Assembly: GCF_016820535.1 (NCBI RefSeq)
Contig: NZ_JADHDY010000010.1
Location: 96,031-160,030, forward strand
Length of the DNA stretch: 64,000 nt
From: Sporosarcina beigongshangi
Lineage (GTDB): Bacteria; Actinomycetota; Actinomycetes; Actinomycetales; Micrococcaceae
Direction of reading: 5' to 3'
The notes beneath the pieces are model-generated. The model saw nothing but the letters and a program-made list of their open reading frames with translations, was not told the DNA's origin and did not search any database. Within the stretch, counting starts at the first letter, position 1. Each line of letters starts with the position of its first letter. The translations under genes and the position numbers were made by a program. Shown one piece after another: positions 25,462-34,807 of the stretch.

Positions 25462-26115
25462 TCAAGCGGCGTCGGCGGTCTCGAGGACCTTCTCTTCGGA
25501 GTACTCGGTTTCGGCGGCAATCTTGTGATGGCGGCGTTCCTGCCAGCGGCCCAGGACCTTGTCCAGAACCACGCCCAGCGCCCCGGCCACCAACACGGCA
25601 ACGATCAGCCCCAAGACCGGGTGGTGGTGAAGCCACGCACCGGCGACGGCGCCAATGGCAACGGAGTAGATGCCCCAAATGGTGGCCGAGAGCCCGGAGA
25701 CCATGAGGAACTTTCGGGCCGGGTAGCCGCTGGCACCTGCCGTGAGATTGACGGCCACGCGGCCCACCGGGATGAACCGGGCCACGAGGAGCAGTGCAAT
25801 GGCACGCTTCTCCAGTTGGTTTTCCACCTTGGCAAATGCCTTTTGCATGACGGGGCGGCGCATCCACTTGAAGCGGTCAATGCCCAGCTTGCGGCCCATG
25901 GCGTAGGCAATGTTGTCTCCCAGGAAAGCGCCGATGACGGCGGCCGGCAGCAGCAGCCATATTCCCCACCAGCCCTGAGTTGCGGCCAGCGACGCCAACG
26001 CGACCACCAGTGTTTCGCTGGGGACGGGTGGGAAGAAGCCGTCGATCAAACAAAACAGTCCGACCACTGCGTAAACCCAAGGTTCTCCCGCTGCCGCCAG
26101 CAAAATATCAGTCAT
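25462..26115 (-). CDS. DedA family membrane protein
   Basis: A 217-residue inner-membrane protein of the DedA/SNARE-associated family, now linked to lipid flipping and membrane energetics in other bacteria. It has the family pattern DGFFPPVPSETLV near residue 25, GDNIAYAMGR near residue 65 and ARFIPVGRVAVNLTAGASG near residue 110, with four to five membrane segments. The C-terminus is basic and His-rich. A second DedA gene lies 171 bases upstream on the same strand with the same motif layout, evidently a tandem duplication. Confidence 0.92.
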   Translation of the reverse strand: MTDILLAAAGEPWVYAVVGLFCLIDGFFPPVPSETLVVALASLAATQGWWGIWLLLPAAVIGAFLGDNIAYAMGRKLGIDRFKWMRRPVMQKAFAKVENQLEKRAIALLLVARFIPVGRVAVNLTAGASGYPARKFLMVSGLSATIWGIYSVAIGAVAGAWLHHHPVLGLIVAVLVAGALGVVLDKVLGRWQERRHHKIAAETEYSEEKVLETADAA

Positions 26116-26286
26116 GGGCCCGGCTCACAGTCTCGGTCGCGGATGTGGTGATCATCATAACCACTACATTACGGATAGAAGCTGGGAGCCACCAGAAGGA
26201 AACACCCTGATTTCCCACTCAGGGTTGCTGGACGAACCGGAGCGGGTGTCCTGCACAGCGGACGCGCCGTGGCGGCGGCGCCAGCC

Positions 26287-26973
26287 CTACCTGACGCCGG
26301 CACCCGCCCCTTCAGACGCCCGGACGTCCCGCCCCGGCCCTCCGTCCGTGCCGCGTGCGGATTCTTGGCCATCCATTGCAGGAACAGTCCTGCGCCTGCG
26401 CACGGCGGCAGAGACCCGGTCCAGCAGAATGCCCAACAGGCACGCCGCAGCAACAGCCGCCGAGAGTGCCAGCACGGGATTCGCCGCAAACCACGACCCC
26501 GCAAGTGCCCCGAGCCCAATGCAATACCCCGCCCACAACGATGCCGAGACCGCGGAGATGCCCACAAACTTACCGCGCGGGAAGCCCGTGGCGCCGGCCG
26601 TCAGGTTGGCGGCAACCCGGGCCACCGGCAGGAACCGCGCCGCCAGCAGCATGGCCGCGCCCCGGGTCTCGAGCTGATTCCCAGCTGAGGCAAACGACTT
26701 CTGCATGATCGGCCGGCGCATCCAGCGAAACCGGCTGGTGCCAAGGGCCCGCCCCATGGCATAGGCAAGGTTGTCGCCGGCAAACGCCCCCAGGACCGCC
26801 GCCGGTGCCAGCAGCCACAACCCTGACCATCCGTGGGAGGCCAGCAGCGACGCCATGGCAACCACCAGCACTTCGCTGGGGACTGGCGGGAAGAACCCGT
26901 CCAGCAAGGCAAATACGGCAACTATCGCATAGGCCCAAGGCTGCCCGGACGCCTCTTGTAGGAAATCAATCAT
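26287..26973 (-). CDS. DedA family membrane protein, tandem paralogue
   Basis: A 228-residue paralogue of the neighbouring DedA protein. It keeps DGFFPPVPSEVLV, GDNLAYAMGR, RFRWMRRPIMQKSFA and ARFLPVARVAANLTAGATG at equivalent places. The C-terminus differs, being richer in Gly and charged residues (RGTDGGPGRDVRASEGAG). Retention of the motif residues in both copies suggests both are functional. The intergenic stretch between them holds no other gene. Confidence 0.9.
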   Translation of the reverse strand: MIDFLQEASGQPWAYAIVAVFALLDGFFPPVPSEVLVVAMASLLASHGWSGLWLLAPAAVLGAFAGDNLAYAMGRALGTSRFRWMRRPIMQKSFASAGNQLETRGAAMLLAARFLPVARVAANLTAGATGFPRGKFVGISAVSASLWAGYCIGLGALAGSWFAANPVLALSAAVAAACLLGILLDRVSAAVRRRRTVPAMDGQESARGTDGGPGRDVRASEGAGAGVR

Positions 26974-27047
26974 GGGCGTGGCCCGCGGGCGGGAGTGTCA
27001 GAAGGATCATGGATTCAACGCTACGTTCCGCCCGGGCGCGCCACCAT

Positions 27048-27095
27048 GGGGGAAACCCCCGGTTTCACCCCGGGAAAGCCCCCGGTTCCGGGACT
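27048..27095. repeat. short GC-rich inverted repeats
   Basis: A run of short units (GGGGGAAACCCCC, CGGTTTCACCCCG, CGGGAAAGCCCCCGG) can form several alternative hairpins between the hydroxyacid dehydrogenase end and the DedA gene start. It may terminate the dehydrogenase transcript. No function is certain. Confidence 0.4.
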
Positions 27096-27122
27096 TATTG
27101 AAGGCCGACGGCGGCCGGCAGC

Positions 27123-28133
27123 CTACGCTGACAGCCCGCGCTGTTCCGGTGGCAGCCTGAACTTCAACGCTTCTCCCCTGGCCAGGCGGTGGGCTTCTGC
27201 CACCGTGCTCATGGCCATGCGTTCCAGCTCGCTGCCAAGCGAGCCCGCCATGTGCGGGGTGAGCAGCACGTTGCGGTGGGTGTACAGCGGCGATTCCGCC
27301 GGCAGTTCCCACGGCGTGGTGACATCCAACACGGCATGGAGGTCGTCCTGCTGGATCCGGGCAAGCAGTGCATCCTGGTCAACGAGCTCGCCGCGGGCTG
27401 TGTTGATGAACGTGGCACCGGGCTTGAAGCTGGCGATCAGCCCGTCATTGATCATGTTGCGGGTGGACGGCAGGGAGGGGGCGTGCAGGCTCACAACGTC
27501 CGACGTGGCGCACAGTTCCTCAAGCGTGGCCTTCGATGCCCCCAAGGCTGTTGCCTCGGCGTCGGACAGGAAGGGATCCGCAACCACCAGTTCAAGCTCA
27601 TAGCACTGGAGCAGGCGCAGCACGTGGCGGCCAATCTTGGAGGCGCCGATGATGCCGACCCGCTTGTTGTAGTTGCCGAGGTCCGGGAATATCTCGTGGG
27701 CCGGGAGCATGGAGCGCTGCTCGCGGACCTCCCGGGCCACCTGAAGGATCCGCTTGTTGGCCAGCACAATCATGGCCACCGTGTACTCGGCGACGGGTAC
27801 GGCGTTGGCGTCGGCGGCCGTGCTGACCTGGATCCCGCGGTCCCAGCAGGCGCCGCCAACGTGGTGCCTGACCGTGCCGGCGGAGTGCAGGATGTAGCGC
27901 AGCTTGGGCGCCGAATCCAGCACGGAACCGTCAATCATGGCGGTGCCCCAGCCGGTGATGAGGGCGTCGGCCTCAGCCAGCAGGGCCAGGGACTGCGGGC
28001 TGGTGAACTCGGACATGGGCTCTCGGCTCAGGAGGGTGGCGCCTGATTCCAGGGCGTCAAGGACCCTCTCCGGGAAAATGCCGGCAGCCACGTCTGCGGG
28101 CATGGCCAGGGCCACCTTGAGGTGCTTGTTCAT
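27123..28133 (-). CDS. D-isomer-specific 2-hydroxyacid dehydrogenase
   Basis: A 336-residue cytosolic NAD-dependent oxidoreductase. The NAD-binding loop is GIIGASKIGRHVL near residue 160 (GxGxxG with Ala-Ser replacements), the substrate arginine is in NTARGELVDQDAL near residue 245, and the catalytic His in LTPHMAGS near residue 300. Family members act on 2-hydroxy acids such as hydroxypyruvate, glyoxylate or lactate. A preceding ALPADVAAG-type N-terminus is common in Actinobacteria. No operon partner identifies the substrate. Confidence 0.88.
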   Translation of the reverse strand: MNKHLKVALAMPADVAAGIFPERVLDALESGATLLSREPMSEFTSPQSLALLAEADALITGWGTAMIDGSVLDSAPKLRYILHSAGTVRHHVGGACWDRGIQVSTAADANAVPVAEYTVAMIVLANKRILQVAREVREQRSMLPAHEIFPDLGNYNKRVGIIGASKIGRHVLRLLQCYELELVVADPFLSDAEATALGASKATLEELCATSDVVSLHAPSLPSTRNMINDGLIASFKPGATFINTARGELVDQDALLARIQQDDLHAVLDVTTPWELPAESPLYTHRNVLLTPHMAGSLGSELERMAMSTVAEAHRLARGEALKFRLPPEQRGLSA

Positions 28134-28271
28134 GTTCGGATTCCCCCCTCGTGCAGTTCACAACGTTCGCGGTGCGGACCCCGTGTGGATTGCCGCAGCA
28201 CGTAGAACGCTACCAGCACCGCACGGCGCCCGGCCGGGGGTGGTGTGCCGGCAGGCCGGAGGGCGCCGGTT

Positions 28272-30113
28272 TCAGGGCGTTGTGGCGTCGTAGCGCAGCC
28301 CGGAGGAGACTTCACCGAGCCACGGGCGTTTGCTGCGTCCGCGCCACACGTACGTCTTGCCGTCATAGCCGCGGGCCAGCTGGTCGGTGATCCGCACCTC
28401 GATGCCGCTGCGGGTAACCTCCTCGTCGTTGACGTCGCGCACCCCGGCCATGATGAAGCCCTGGGCGCCGCGCACGGCGTCCTTCTCCGTCGCCAGGATG
28501 CGGGCCTTGCGCAGGATGGGGCGGGTGTTTCCGTCCTGTTTGACCGCGACGAGCGGTGTCCACGCCTGCGCCACCGGAGTGGACAGCCGCCACACAAGCT
28601 CGTGGGCATCTGCCGTGTCAGGCGCTGGCAGCCCGAACTCCTGGTCCAGCCAGGGCCTGTCCATGCCGCGGCCGGCGGGGCCCATGATGCGGCGCTCAAT
28701 GCACCACGCCATGTTGGCGCCCTCGTCGCGCTGCAGTGCAATCTGCTCCAGCGGGGGCGACTCGATGGCGGCGAACGCCGACGGCAGGACGGCCAGCAGC
28801 GGCACGTCCTCCAGCCCGCGGCCCAGCGTTGCCGACGGCTGGAACATCCGGCCCACATTGTCCAAAGCCTGCCACGCGCTGGTCCCGACCAGGGTGGCCG
28901 CCCCGAAGTTGTCCCGGACGATGACCCAGTCGATGCGCGCGACACCGCCAACGGGCAGTTCAACCGGGGCCAGGAACCAGTCCGGGCTGAACACCGTGGC
29001 GAAGTCCACGGCCGCCATGCGCACCAGGTCCGTGGGTCCGGCACTGCCGCGGCCCAGCGACAGCTGCGAATCCTCAAACTCCCAGAACCTGTTGGAGGGC
29101 ATCCCCTCAAACACCAGGGGCGCCGGCAGGACGGTGCGAACATGATGGCCCGTGTCGCCTTCGGAGAAGCCGTCCCCGTCGTGGGGATCGGGCGGCGGTG
29201 CGGGTATGGCCTGCTCCCGCTGGAACCGTGCAGCCAGCGTTTCCCCTGCGTCCTCGGCGATGTCCAGCGAGCTCCACGTCATGCCGGTGCCGTTGTATCC
29301 AGGCGCCTGCATCAGCACCTGTCCGGTGGCCTGGGCTGGGTGGATTTCGGCGGCAAAGCTGTCGGGAGGCAGCGGCGGGGCGGCGACCTGGAATGAGTAT
29401 GCCAGTGCCGGGTCCGACCATGCAGGGACGGTGTTGCCGGTGATGCCCCAGTCCTCCTCCATTTCCAGTTTCCACGCGTCCACGGCTGCCTGGACGGCGG
29501 CCGGCCCGGCCCCGTCCAGCGCCGGCGCCGGCAGTGCCCCCGCGGCGTCCAGGATGGAGAGGACCTTCGCCCCGTCCAGCACCTTGCCGGCCAGCAGGGC
29601 CCGGTACCTTGACTCCACCGGGCCTTCCACGATTCCCTCCGAGGGCGGAGGCGGCTGGAACAGCACGTCCGGGAAGTGCTCCGCAAGCGTGTCGGCCACG
29701 GATGCGAGCTGGTGCCTCTCGAGGTGCCGTCGCAGGGAGCGCCCGGCCTGTACCGCGGCGAACCACGGAGTCTCCCGCCCCCCGGCGGCGCCGGGCCGCA
29801 GCACCGGTTCGGCTTCCACCACGGCCTCCAGCGGCTTTGACGACGCGCCTATCGGTGCGACCTGCGCCAGGGCCCCAGGATCCGCGCCACCGCCAGGGAC
29901 TGTTCCGCCGGGCAGGTAGTGGGTGAACCGGGTCCAGCTGGATGCGATGTCCACGGCGATGGGCGATCCGCCGTCGTCGCCGGTCAGCTCCCCCATCTGC
30001 CACTGCCGCAGCAGCATCCAGAGGGGGTCGGCCATGCCTGCGGACAGGCCCGGCTCCAGGTCCTGGGTCTGGGTGTGGGGTTCGAGTCTCTTCCACATCG
30101 TGTAGTTGTTCAT
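28272..30113 (-). CDS. giant-protein operon, gene 5: unknown 613-aa protein
   Basis: Last gene of the five-gene operon. A soluble 613-residue protein with no signal peptide or membrane segment. It begins MNNYTMWKRLEPHTQ, then DPLWMLLRQWQMGELTGDD near residue 28, an aromatic-rich block that looks like a conserved core. Middle parts are rich in Pro/Gly/Ala loops. The end DGKTYVWRGRSKRPWLGEV is basic and aromatic. Its ATG overlaps the stop of the 1556-aa gene (ATGA), so it is translated with it. I recognise no family. Size and lack of membrane parts suggest a structural or scaffold protein, but this is inference. Confidence 0.85.
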   Translation of the reverse strand: MNNYTMWKRLEPHTQTQDLEPGLSAGMADPLWMLLRQWQMGELTGDDGGSPIAVDIASSWTRFTHYLPGGTVPGGGADPGALAQVAPIGASSKPLEAVVEAEPVLRPGAAGGRETPWFAAVQAGRSLRRHLERHQLASVADTLAEHFPDVLFQPPPPSEGIVEGPVESRYRALLAGKVLDGAKVLSILDAAGALPAPALDGAGPAAVQAAVDAWKLEMEEDWGITGNTVPAWSDPALAYSFQVAAPPLPPDSFAAEIHPAQATGQVLMQAPGYNGTGMTWSSLDIAEDAGETLAARFQREQAIPAPPPDPHDGDGFSEGDTGHHVRTVLPAPLVFEGMPSNRFWEFEDSQLSLGRGSAGPTDLVRMAAVDFATVFSPDWFLAPVELPVGGVARIDWVIVRDNFGAATLVGTSAWQALDNVGRMFQPSATLGRGLEDVPLLAVLPSAFAAIESPPLEQIALQRDEGANMAWCIERRIMGPAGRGMDRPWLDQEFGLPAPDTADAHELVWRLSTPVAQAWTPLVAVKQDGNTRPILRKARILATEKDAVRGAQGFIMAGVRDVNDEEVTRSGIEVRITDQLARGYDGKTYVWRGRSKRPWLGEVSSGLRYDATTP

Positions 30114-33100
30114 CGCGCCAACCTGATCACATTCTTGTAGGCCTTCGTTGTCAGCAGCCGCAGGAGCCGTGCCTCCGTCAGCTTCGCCAGCGGCGTGAGC
30201 GGGAGAACCGACGTGGGCGGGTCCGGCAGGTAGATCAGCGGCAGGAACTCGCCCAGCCCCGTCTGCTGCAGGTCGTCAAGGTCGACGCCGCGGATCTTCG
30301 CCAGCTCAACCGCCTCCCGCACGGTGTCCAGCATGAGCCGCCACGTCCACGGCGCCGCCGGATTGGGGTGCACCGCGAGCAGGATGCTTTGCGGGGCCCT
30401 CGCGTTGGGGGCGTTGTAGTTCAGCGCCAGCCCGGTTGCCGCCGTGGGTGCCGGCAGCACCTCGGCCACCTCGTCCAGCACCAGCAGGTGGGCGGGGCCG
30501 CCGTTCGGCACCGGCAACCCACTGACGACGGCGTGCACGTGAGGCTGGGCGGGCCGTTTCCAGCGCCTGACCGTGTTGGGCTCGATGCCCGGCGCGGGCG
30601 GGTCCGCAGGCCCCAGCGGCCCTCCCAGCCAGGCCAGCGCGGGCGTGGGAGGCAGGTGCATGGCCGTCATCCCGGGCGCGGCCTGACCCGCCGCTTCCGC
30701 AAAGCTGAGCAGGTCAACATAGTCCGCCATGGCCGGCCTGACCCTTGAGGTGCGCACGAGCCACCGCTGCAAATCCACCTGTTCCACGGCAACGGCGGCG
30801 GCCCCGTCCAGTGCAAGCGCCAGTGTGGGAACCACAGCGTCCCCGCCAAGGCGGCGGACGATCTTCACCAAGGTGTCGATTGCGGTCTTCGACTGCAGGA
30901 GCCGGTCCACTGCAGCCTCCCAGTTGTCGATGCCGACCACTGCCGGGGCTGCGTCACCGGCCCCGCCGTCCGGGAGGGTGGATGTGGCCCGGTTTGGCTG
31001 TCCCTGGGCCAGCAGCAAAAACACGTCCCTGGCGACGGCCCCCGCCGAGGACGCTGCCGCCAACGCCTGGCTGCTGCCCACGGTTGCACCGGCCGCCACG
31101 CACCCCGGAAAGCCCCAGGCTGCCAGCGGCGCAAGCAGTGCCGCCGGCAGGTCAACCCCTGGCAGGGGCACGGGAACCGTGGTGCCGTCGGACGGCGTTG
31201 CCGCAGCCGCCAGCACGTCGGCAATGCCGCCAACAACTGCCCCCAGCTGCTCCTTCACGTCCCCTGCGAGCCCGGCAAGTTCGGTGGGGCCAGGGGCCGG
31301 TGCGGTCCAGCTCCGCCCGGACTGCAGGGTGGCTTCCGGGTCTGGATAGTCCAGGTCGGCCGGCACCGCGGGCCGGGCCTGTGCCAGCACCGATGCGGCC
31401 GACCGTGCCGTGTGCAGCAGCGCCGCTTCCACGGTGCACCGTGCGTCCAGGGCGCATCCGCCGTTGGGCGCCGGCACAGACTCGGCGACTACGTCCAGTG
31501 CACAGAGTCCGAGGGCATCCAGGGTGGCCGTTGCGCCGTCGGTCGACCCGGCGGGCACCACCGACCAGCCGGAGGCCGGGCCCAGCAACCCCCGCGCCCA
31601 CTGCTCGGCGCCACGTGCCAGCCGTGCGCGCGGCGCCGCATCGTTCCAGCCGCTGCCGTCCGGCTGCCCGGGGGCACCGTCCACCGAAAGCATGAGCCGG
31701 TGGGTGATGGTGATGCCGCTTCGCGGTTCCGCCGCGACTGTGATGTCCGGCAGCGGTGCGCCGTCGGCAGCTGCGGCGAAGGAGGCGCCTGCGTGTTCCA
31801 GCCGGCCGGATGCCAGCTGGTGCACGCCGTCGGCCACGAGGAGGTCGGCCACCGACTCGACCGCATCGTCGAGTTCCAACAGCGCGGACCCGATGCCGTC
31901 GAGCCCGGGAATCGCCGACAGGCCGGCACGTCCGGTCCAGACGTCAAGGCCGTCCACAACCTCAGCGGGCACGACGGCGTCATCCCCCGGCACCGGTTCA
32001 CCGGCCATCCCCGACGTCCGACGCTGCGGGAAATGCCTGCGGAGGATGCCGACGGCTGTTTGCAGGCCGTCCCGGTTGAGCGTGCGTTCGAGCTGTTGTC
32101 CCAGCAGGGCGCCCAAGGGCTGCCCGTGCTGCATGGCGGCCACGATGTCCAGGGCTGCGCGGACCCTCTTGGAGGTCAGGTCAATGCCGGCCAGCGACGT
32201 GCCCCCGCCCGCGTGGGCGGCTTCCGCGGCGCGCAGCACGCCGGCTGTCACTGCCTGCGGCAGGGACGGGGCATGGACGTAGCCCAGTGGATCCGCCGGA
32301 ATGCGCAGCGCGGGTGCCTCCTGCACGCCGTGCGCCCTCAGGTGCTGCACCCACTCGTCAGGGGCGGGCCCGGTGCTGCCGGCTGCCGCCTGGGCGCGTG
32401 CAGCGGTGCTTTGCGGCCGGACGTTGACCAGCACGCCCCACGAACCCGCATGCAGTCCCAGCGGCGTGCCCTTGCGGAGCGTCGCAAGCCGGCTGGTGGC
32501 CATGGATGTGTACCACGCGTCGAGCCGGTGGCTGGAGGCGGCGAGGGTTTCCGACGTCATGCGGGTGTAGTCGGCGTCGCTGAGCTTCGCTTCGGCCAGG
32601 GTCCACAGCGCCCGGCGGGTTCCGGCCAGGGTGTTGACTTCCTGCCACGGGTGCAGGAACGCGTCCGAGGCGAGGATGCCGCCGTGGATTTCGATGGCAT
32701 CGTTCCAGACGGCGTCGTGGATGGTCGTGCCCGCACCGGCCGCAGTGACCAGGCCGGCGGCCGTGGCCACCTGCGACAGTTTGGTGTTGTACACGGCTCC
32801 GACGTTGACGGCCGCCGGGACCGGGCTGTTGTCGGCTTCGGGGGGCTGGAGCATCACAGACTTGAATTCGACTTCGTTGACGAGGCTGAGCAGCAGCTTG
32901 GCATCAAGTTCCCCGGCTGCCTCCAGGGCCCGCTCGGCCACGACGTACAGGAGGTCATCCGGCGGGTGGGGGTCGGCGGGTGGCTGTGCCCCGAACCGGT
33001 GGCGCCAAGTGCTGCGCCTCAGCAGCGCATCCAGATAGTCCGACGGCGACACCGCCTTCCCGGCCTTCGTCACTGTTTGTGCCACGGCCCTGAGCACGGG

Positions 33101-34780
33101 CAGCTGCCCCTTGAGGGACATTTCAACCAGCAGCGAACCGTCGAAGTAGCCGCCCAGGGTTGCGGAGAGGACCCGCCGCACGGCATCGATGCCCAGTCCC
33201 TTGACCAGCGATGAGTCGTTGGCGAGAAGTCCGTTGAGATATGCCAGCGGTTCAAATGCCCCGGCGTCCGCGGCGCTGAGGGCGATGTTCCTGGTCATCA
33301 TGCCCACCATGGGCCCGACGACGTCGTGGAGCCACCAGCCGGCCTCGTGCGGCACCGCCGAGCGGCCAAAGATTTTGAACATGGCGGCCGCGGCGTCCTC
33401 GGTGCCGCCGGCCAGGGTCGGGACGGATCCGGCGGCGCGGGAGAAATACCACCGCAGCTCATTCAAGGTGTCCAGCAGACTGCCCTGCATCGTGTCCTCC
33501 CCGGCCAAGGGAGCCCAGCCGGTGGTGGCCATGACGGGCAGGATTCCGTAGGGGTTGCTGCCGATCCGCAGCGGTTGGACGGGGCCGTTGCTGCGCACAA
33601 AGGACGTGGCGTGGGTGCGGGCGAACAGCAGGGTCTCCTGCCTGAGGCGGGCACGGGCATTGCCGGGTTCGGGGTCTTCAAAGGTGCGCCGTGCCAGGTC
33701 GCCCAGGGCCTGCCCCAAGGTGACGGGAAAGAACGCCCCGGTGAAGTTGCGTGAGAGCCATGCCTCCCTGCCGGACGCGCCGTCATAGCCAGCCGCGGTC
33801 CCTTGCGGCAGTCCGAGCGCCGCCTCAAAGACTGCGCCGTCGGCGGAGCCGCCCGCCAAGGCAGACACGGCCGGGTCGAAGGGTGCCGGTGCCGCCGCGG
33901 TTCCCGTGACGAATCGGAACCCGTCGAAGTCGTCCCGTTCGGCCGTGAAGCCGCTGGGCGCGCCGCCCAGGTTGTTCGTGGGGGCTCCCTGGGCCACGAA
34001 GCCCAGGGGTGCGACGGCGGCGTGGCCTGCCAGCAGCCTGGCCAGTGATGCGGCGGTGCTGTCAGAGTCTGTGTTGCCCACGCCAAAGGCGTACAGGGCC
34101 TGCAGGCCGTGCAGAGCAGCCGGGGACCGGTTCCCGGAGGCCGCCTGGTCAACAGTTTCAAGGTCGATTTCAGCGGCCATGCCGCACGCAACTGCCGCGT
34201 CAAAGTCACTGACCCAGCGGGACGGGTCGCCCTTCGGCACCAACTGGGCGTCGGCGGGGTCCATCGCATGGTCTGGATCCGCCGGGGCAAGCGGGAGGGT
34301 TGCCGGCACCCCCTCGACGTGGTGCACAAAAGCCAGCCCCCCGCCGTCGTTCTCGCCGACAAGCACCCAGGACGGCGGCAGCAGCACGGCCTGCGGCACG
34401 TCCCCCGCAGCGGCGGGAACTGCCCCGTCCCGTGTTTGCAGGGCCAGACGGACGGACTTGGCACCGCCAACGTGGCGGACGTACAACTCCCAGGCGGATG
34501 CTCGCCGGGCGGCATCCTCGGCCCCTGCTCCCGCGTGCGCCTGCTGGGCCTGCCAGAAGGCCGCTGCAGCAGCAATCTCCGCCTCGCTGTAGGCAGGGCT
34601 GCCGTGGTCAACGGAGAGGTCGTCGGGATAGATGCGGACGCGCAGGGTGGCAACTTCGGGTCCGTCGGCGGTGTCGCGCCGCGTGCCGAACCGGGTCTCC
34701 AGCCGGACGGGCAGGAGGGCAACGGGAACCGTGGTCAACAGCCCGTTGAGTAGGTTGTCCGGGGGTGGCTGGGGTTGCAT
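30110..34780 (-). CDS. giant-protein operon, gene 4: unknown 1556-aa protein
   Basis: The largest protein of the window, 1556 residues, apparently cytosolic. The N-terminus MQPQPPPDNLLNGL leads to PVALLPVRLETRFGTRRD and RVRIYPDDLSVDHGSPAYSE, an ordered domain that looks conserved, followed by AAAFWQAQQAHAGAG. Long stretches are Ala/Gly/Leu-rich, alternating helix-prone and loop regions. A late segment NYNAPNARAPQSILLAVHP and TWRLMLDTVREAVELAKIRG forms another ordered unit near residue 1460. No catalytic motif was recognised. It begins 27 bases after gene 3, with a GGAG site, and ends in ATGA overlap with gene 5. Confidence 0.88.
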   Translation of the reverse strand: MQPQPPPDNLLNGLLTTVPVALLPVRLETRFGTRRDTADGPEVATLRVRIYPDDLSVDHGSPAYSEAEIAAAAAFWQAQQAHAGAGAEDAARRASAWELYVRHVGGAKSVRLALQTRDGAVPAAAGDVPQAVLLPPSWVLVGENDGGGLAFVHHVEGVPATLPLAPADPDHAMDPADAQLVPKGDPSRWVSDFDAAVACGMAAEIDLETVDQAASGNRSPAALHGLQALYAFGVGNTDSDSTAASLARLLAGHAAVAPLGFVAQGAPTNNLGGAPSGFTAERDDFDGFRFVTGTAAAPAPFDPAVSALAGGSADGAVFEAALGLPQGTAAGYDGASGREAWLSRNFTGAFFPVTLGQALGDLARRTFEDPEPGNARARLRQETLLFARTHATSFVRSNGPVQPLRIGSNPYGILPVMATTGWAPLAGEDTMQGSLLDTLNELRWYFSRAAGSVPTLAGGTEDAAAAMFKIFGRSAVPHEAGWWLHDVVGPMVGMMTRNIALSAADAGAFEPLAYLNGLLANDSSLVKGLGIDAVRRVLSATLGGYFDGSLLVEMSLKGQLPVLRAVAQTVTKAGKAVSPSDYLDALLRRSTWRHRFGAQPPADPHPPDDLLYVVAERALEAAGELDAKLLLSLVNEVEFKSVMLQPPEADNSPVPAAVNVGAVYNTKLSQVATAAGLVTAAGAGTTIHDAVWNDAIEIHGGILASDAFLHPWQEVNTLAGTRRALWTLAEAKLSDADYTRMTSETLAASSHRLDAWYTSMATSRLATLRKGTPLGLHAGSWGVLVNVRPQSTAARAQAAAGSTGPAPDEWVQHLRAHGVQEAPALRIPADPLGYVHAPSLPQAVTAGVLRAAEAAHAGGGTSLAGIDLTSKRVRAALDIVAAMQHGQPLGALLGQQLERTLNRDGLQTAVGILRRHFPQRRTSGMAGEPVPGDDAVVPAEVVDGLDVWTGRAGLSAIPGLDGIGSALLELDDAVESVADLLVADGVHQLASGRLEHAGASFAAAADGAPLPDITVAAEPRSGITITHRLMLSVDGAPGQPDGSGWNDAAPRARLARGAEQWARGLLGPASGWSVVPAGSTDGATATLDALGLCALDVVAESVPAPNGGCALDARCTVEAALLHTARSAASVLAQARPAVPADLDYPDPEATLQSGRSWTAPAPGPTELAGLAGDVKEQLGAVVGGIADVLAAAATPSDGTTVPVPLPGVDLPAALLAPLAAWGFPGCVAAGATVGSSQALAAASSAGAVARDVFLLLAQGQPNRATSTLPDGGAGDAAPAVVGIDNWEAAVDRLLQSKTAIDTLVKIVRRLGGDAVVPTLALALDGAAAVAVEQVDLQRWLVRTSRVRPAMADYVDLLSFAEAAGQAAPGMTAMHLPPTPALAWLGGPLGPADPPAPGIEPNTVRRWKRPAQPHVHAVVSGLPVPNGGPAHLLVLDEVAEVLPAPTAATGLALNYNAPNARAPQSILLAVHPNPAAPWTWRLMLDTVREAVELAKIRGVDLDDLQQTGLGEFLPLIYLPDPPTSVLPLTPLAKLTEARLLRLLTTKAYKNVIRLAR

Positions 34781-34807
34781 GGCAGGCTCCGTTCAGGTTC
34801 CGTGCGG

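Noticed and set aside
27123..28133. Phosphite dehydrogenase for the phosphonate-type importer
   Set aside because: It belongs to the wider D-2-hydroxyacid dehydrogenase family, but it lies 13 kb away and has no PtxD-specific feature that I can identify.
31412..33214. A 600-codon plus-strand frame inside the 1556-aa gene, and similar long frames at 28245-29396 and 36083-37612
   Set aside because: They are antisense shadows with Arg/Gly/Pro-rich composition. The minus-strand genes form a coupled series with ribosome-binding sites, so those are the real ones.
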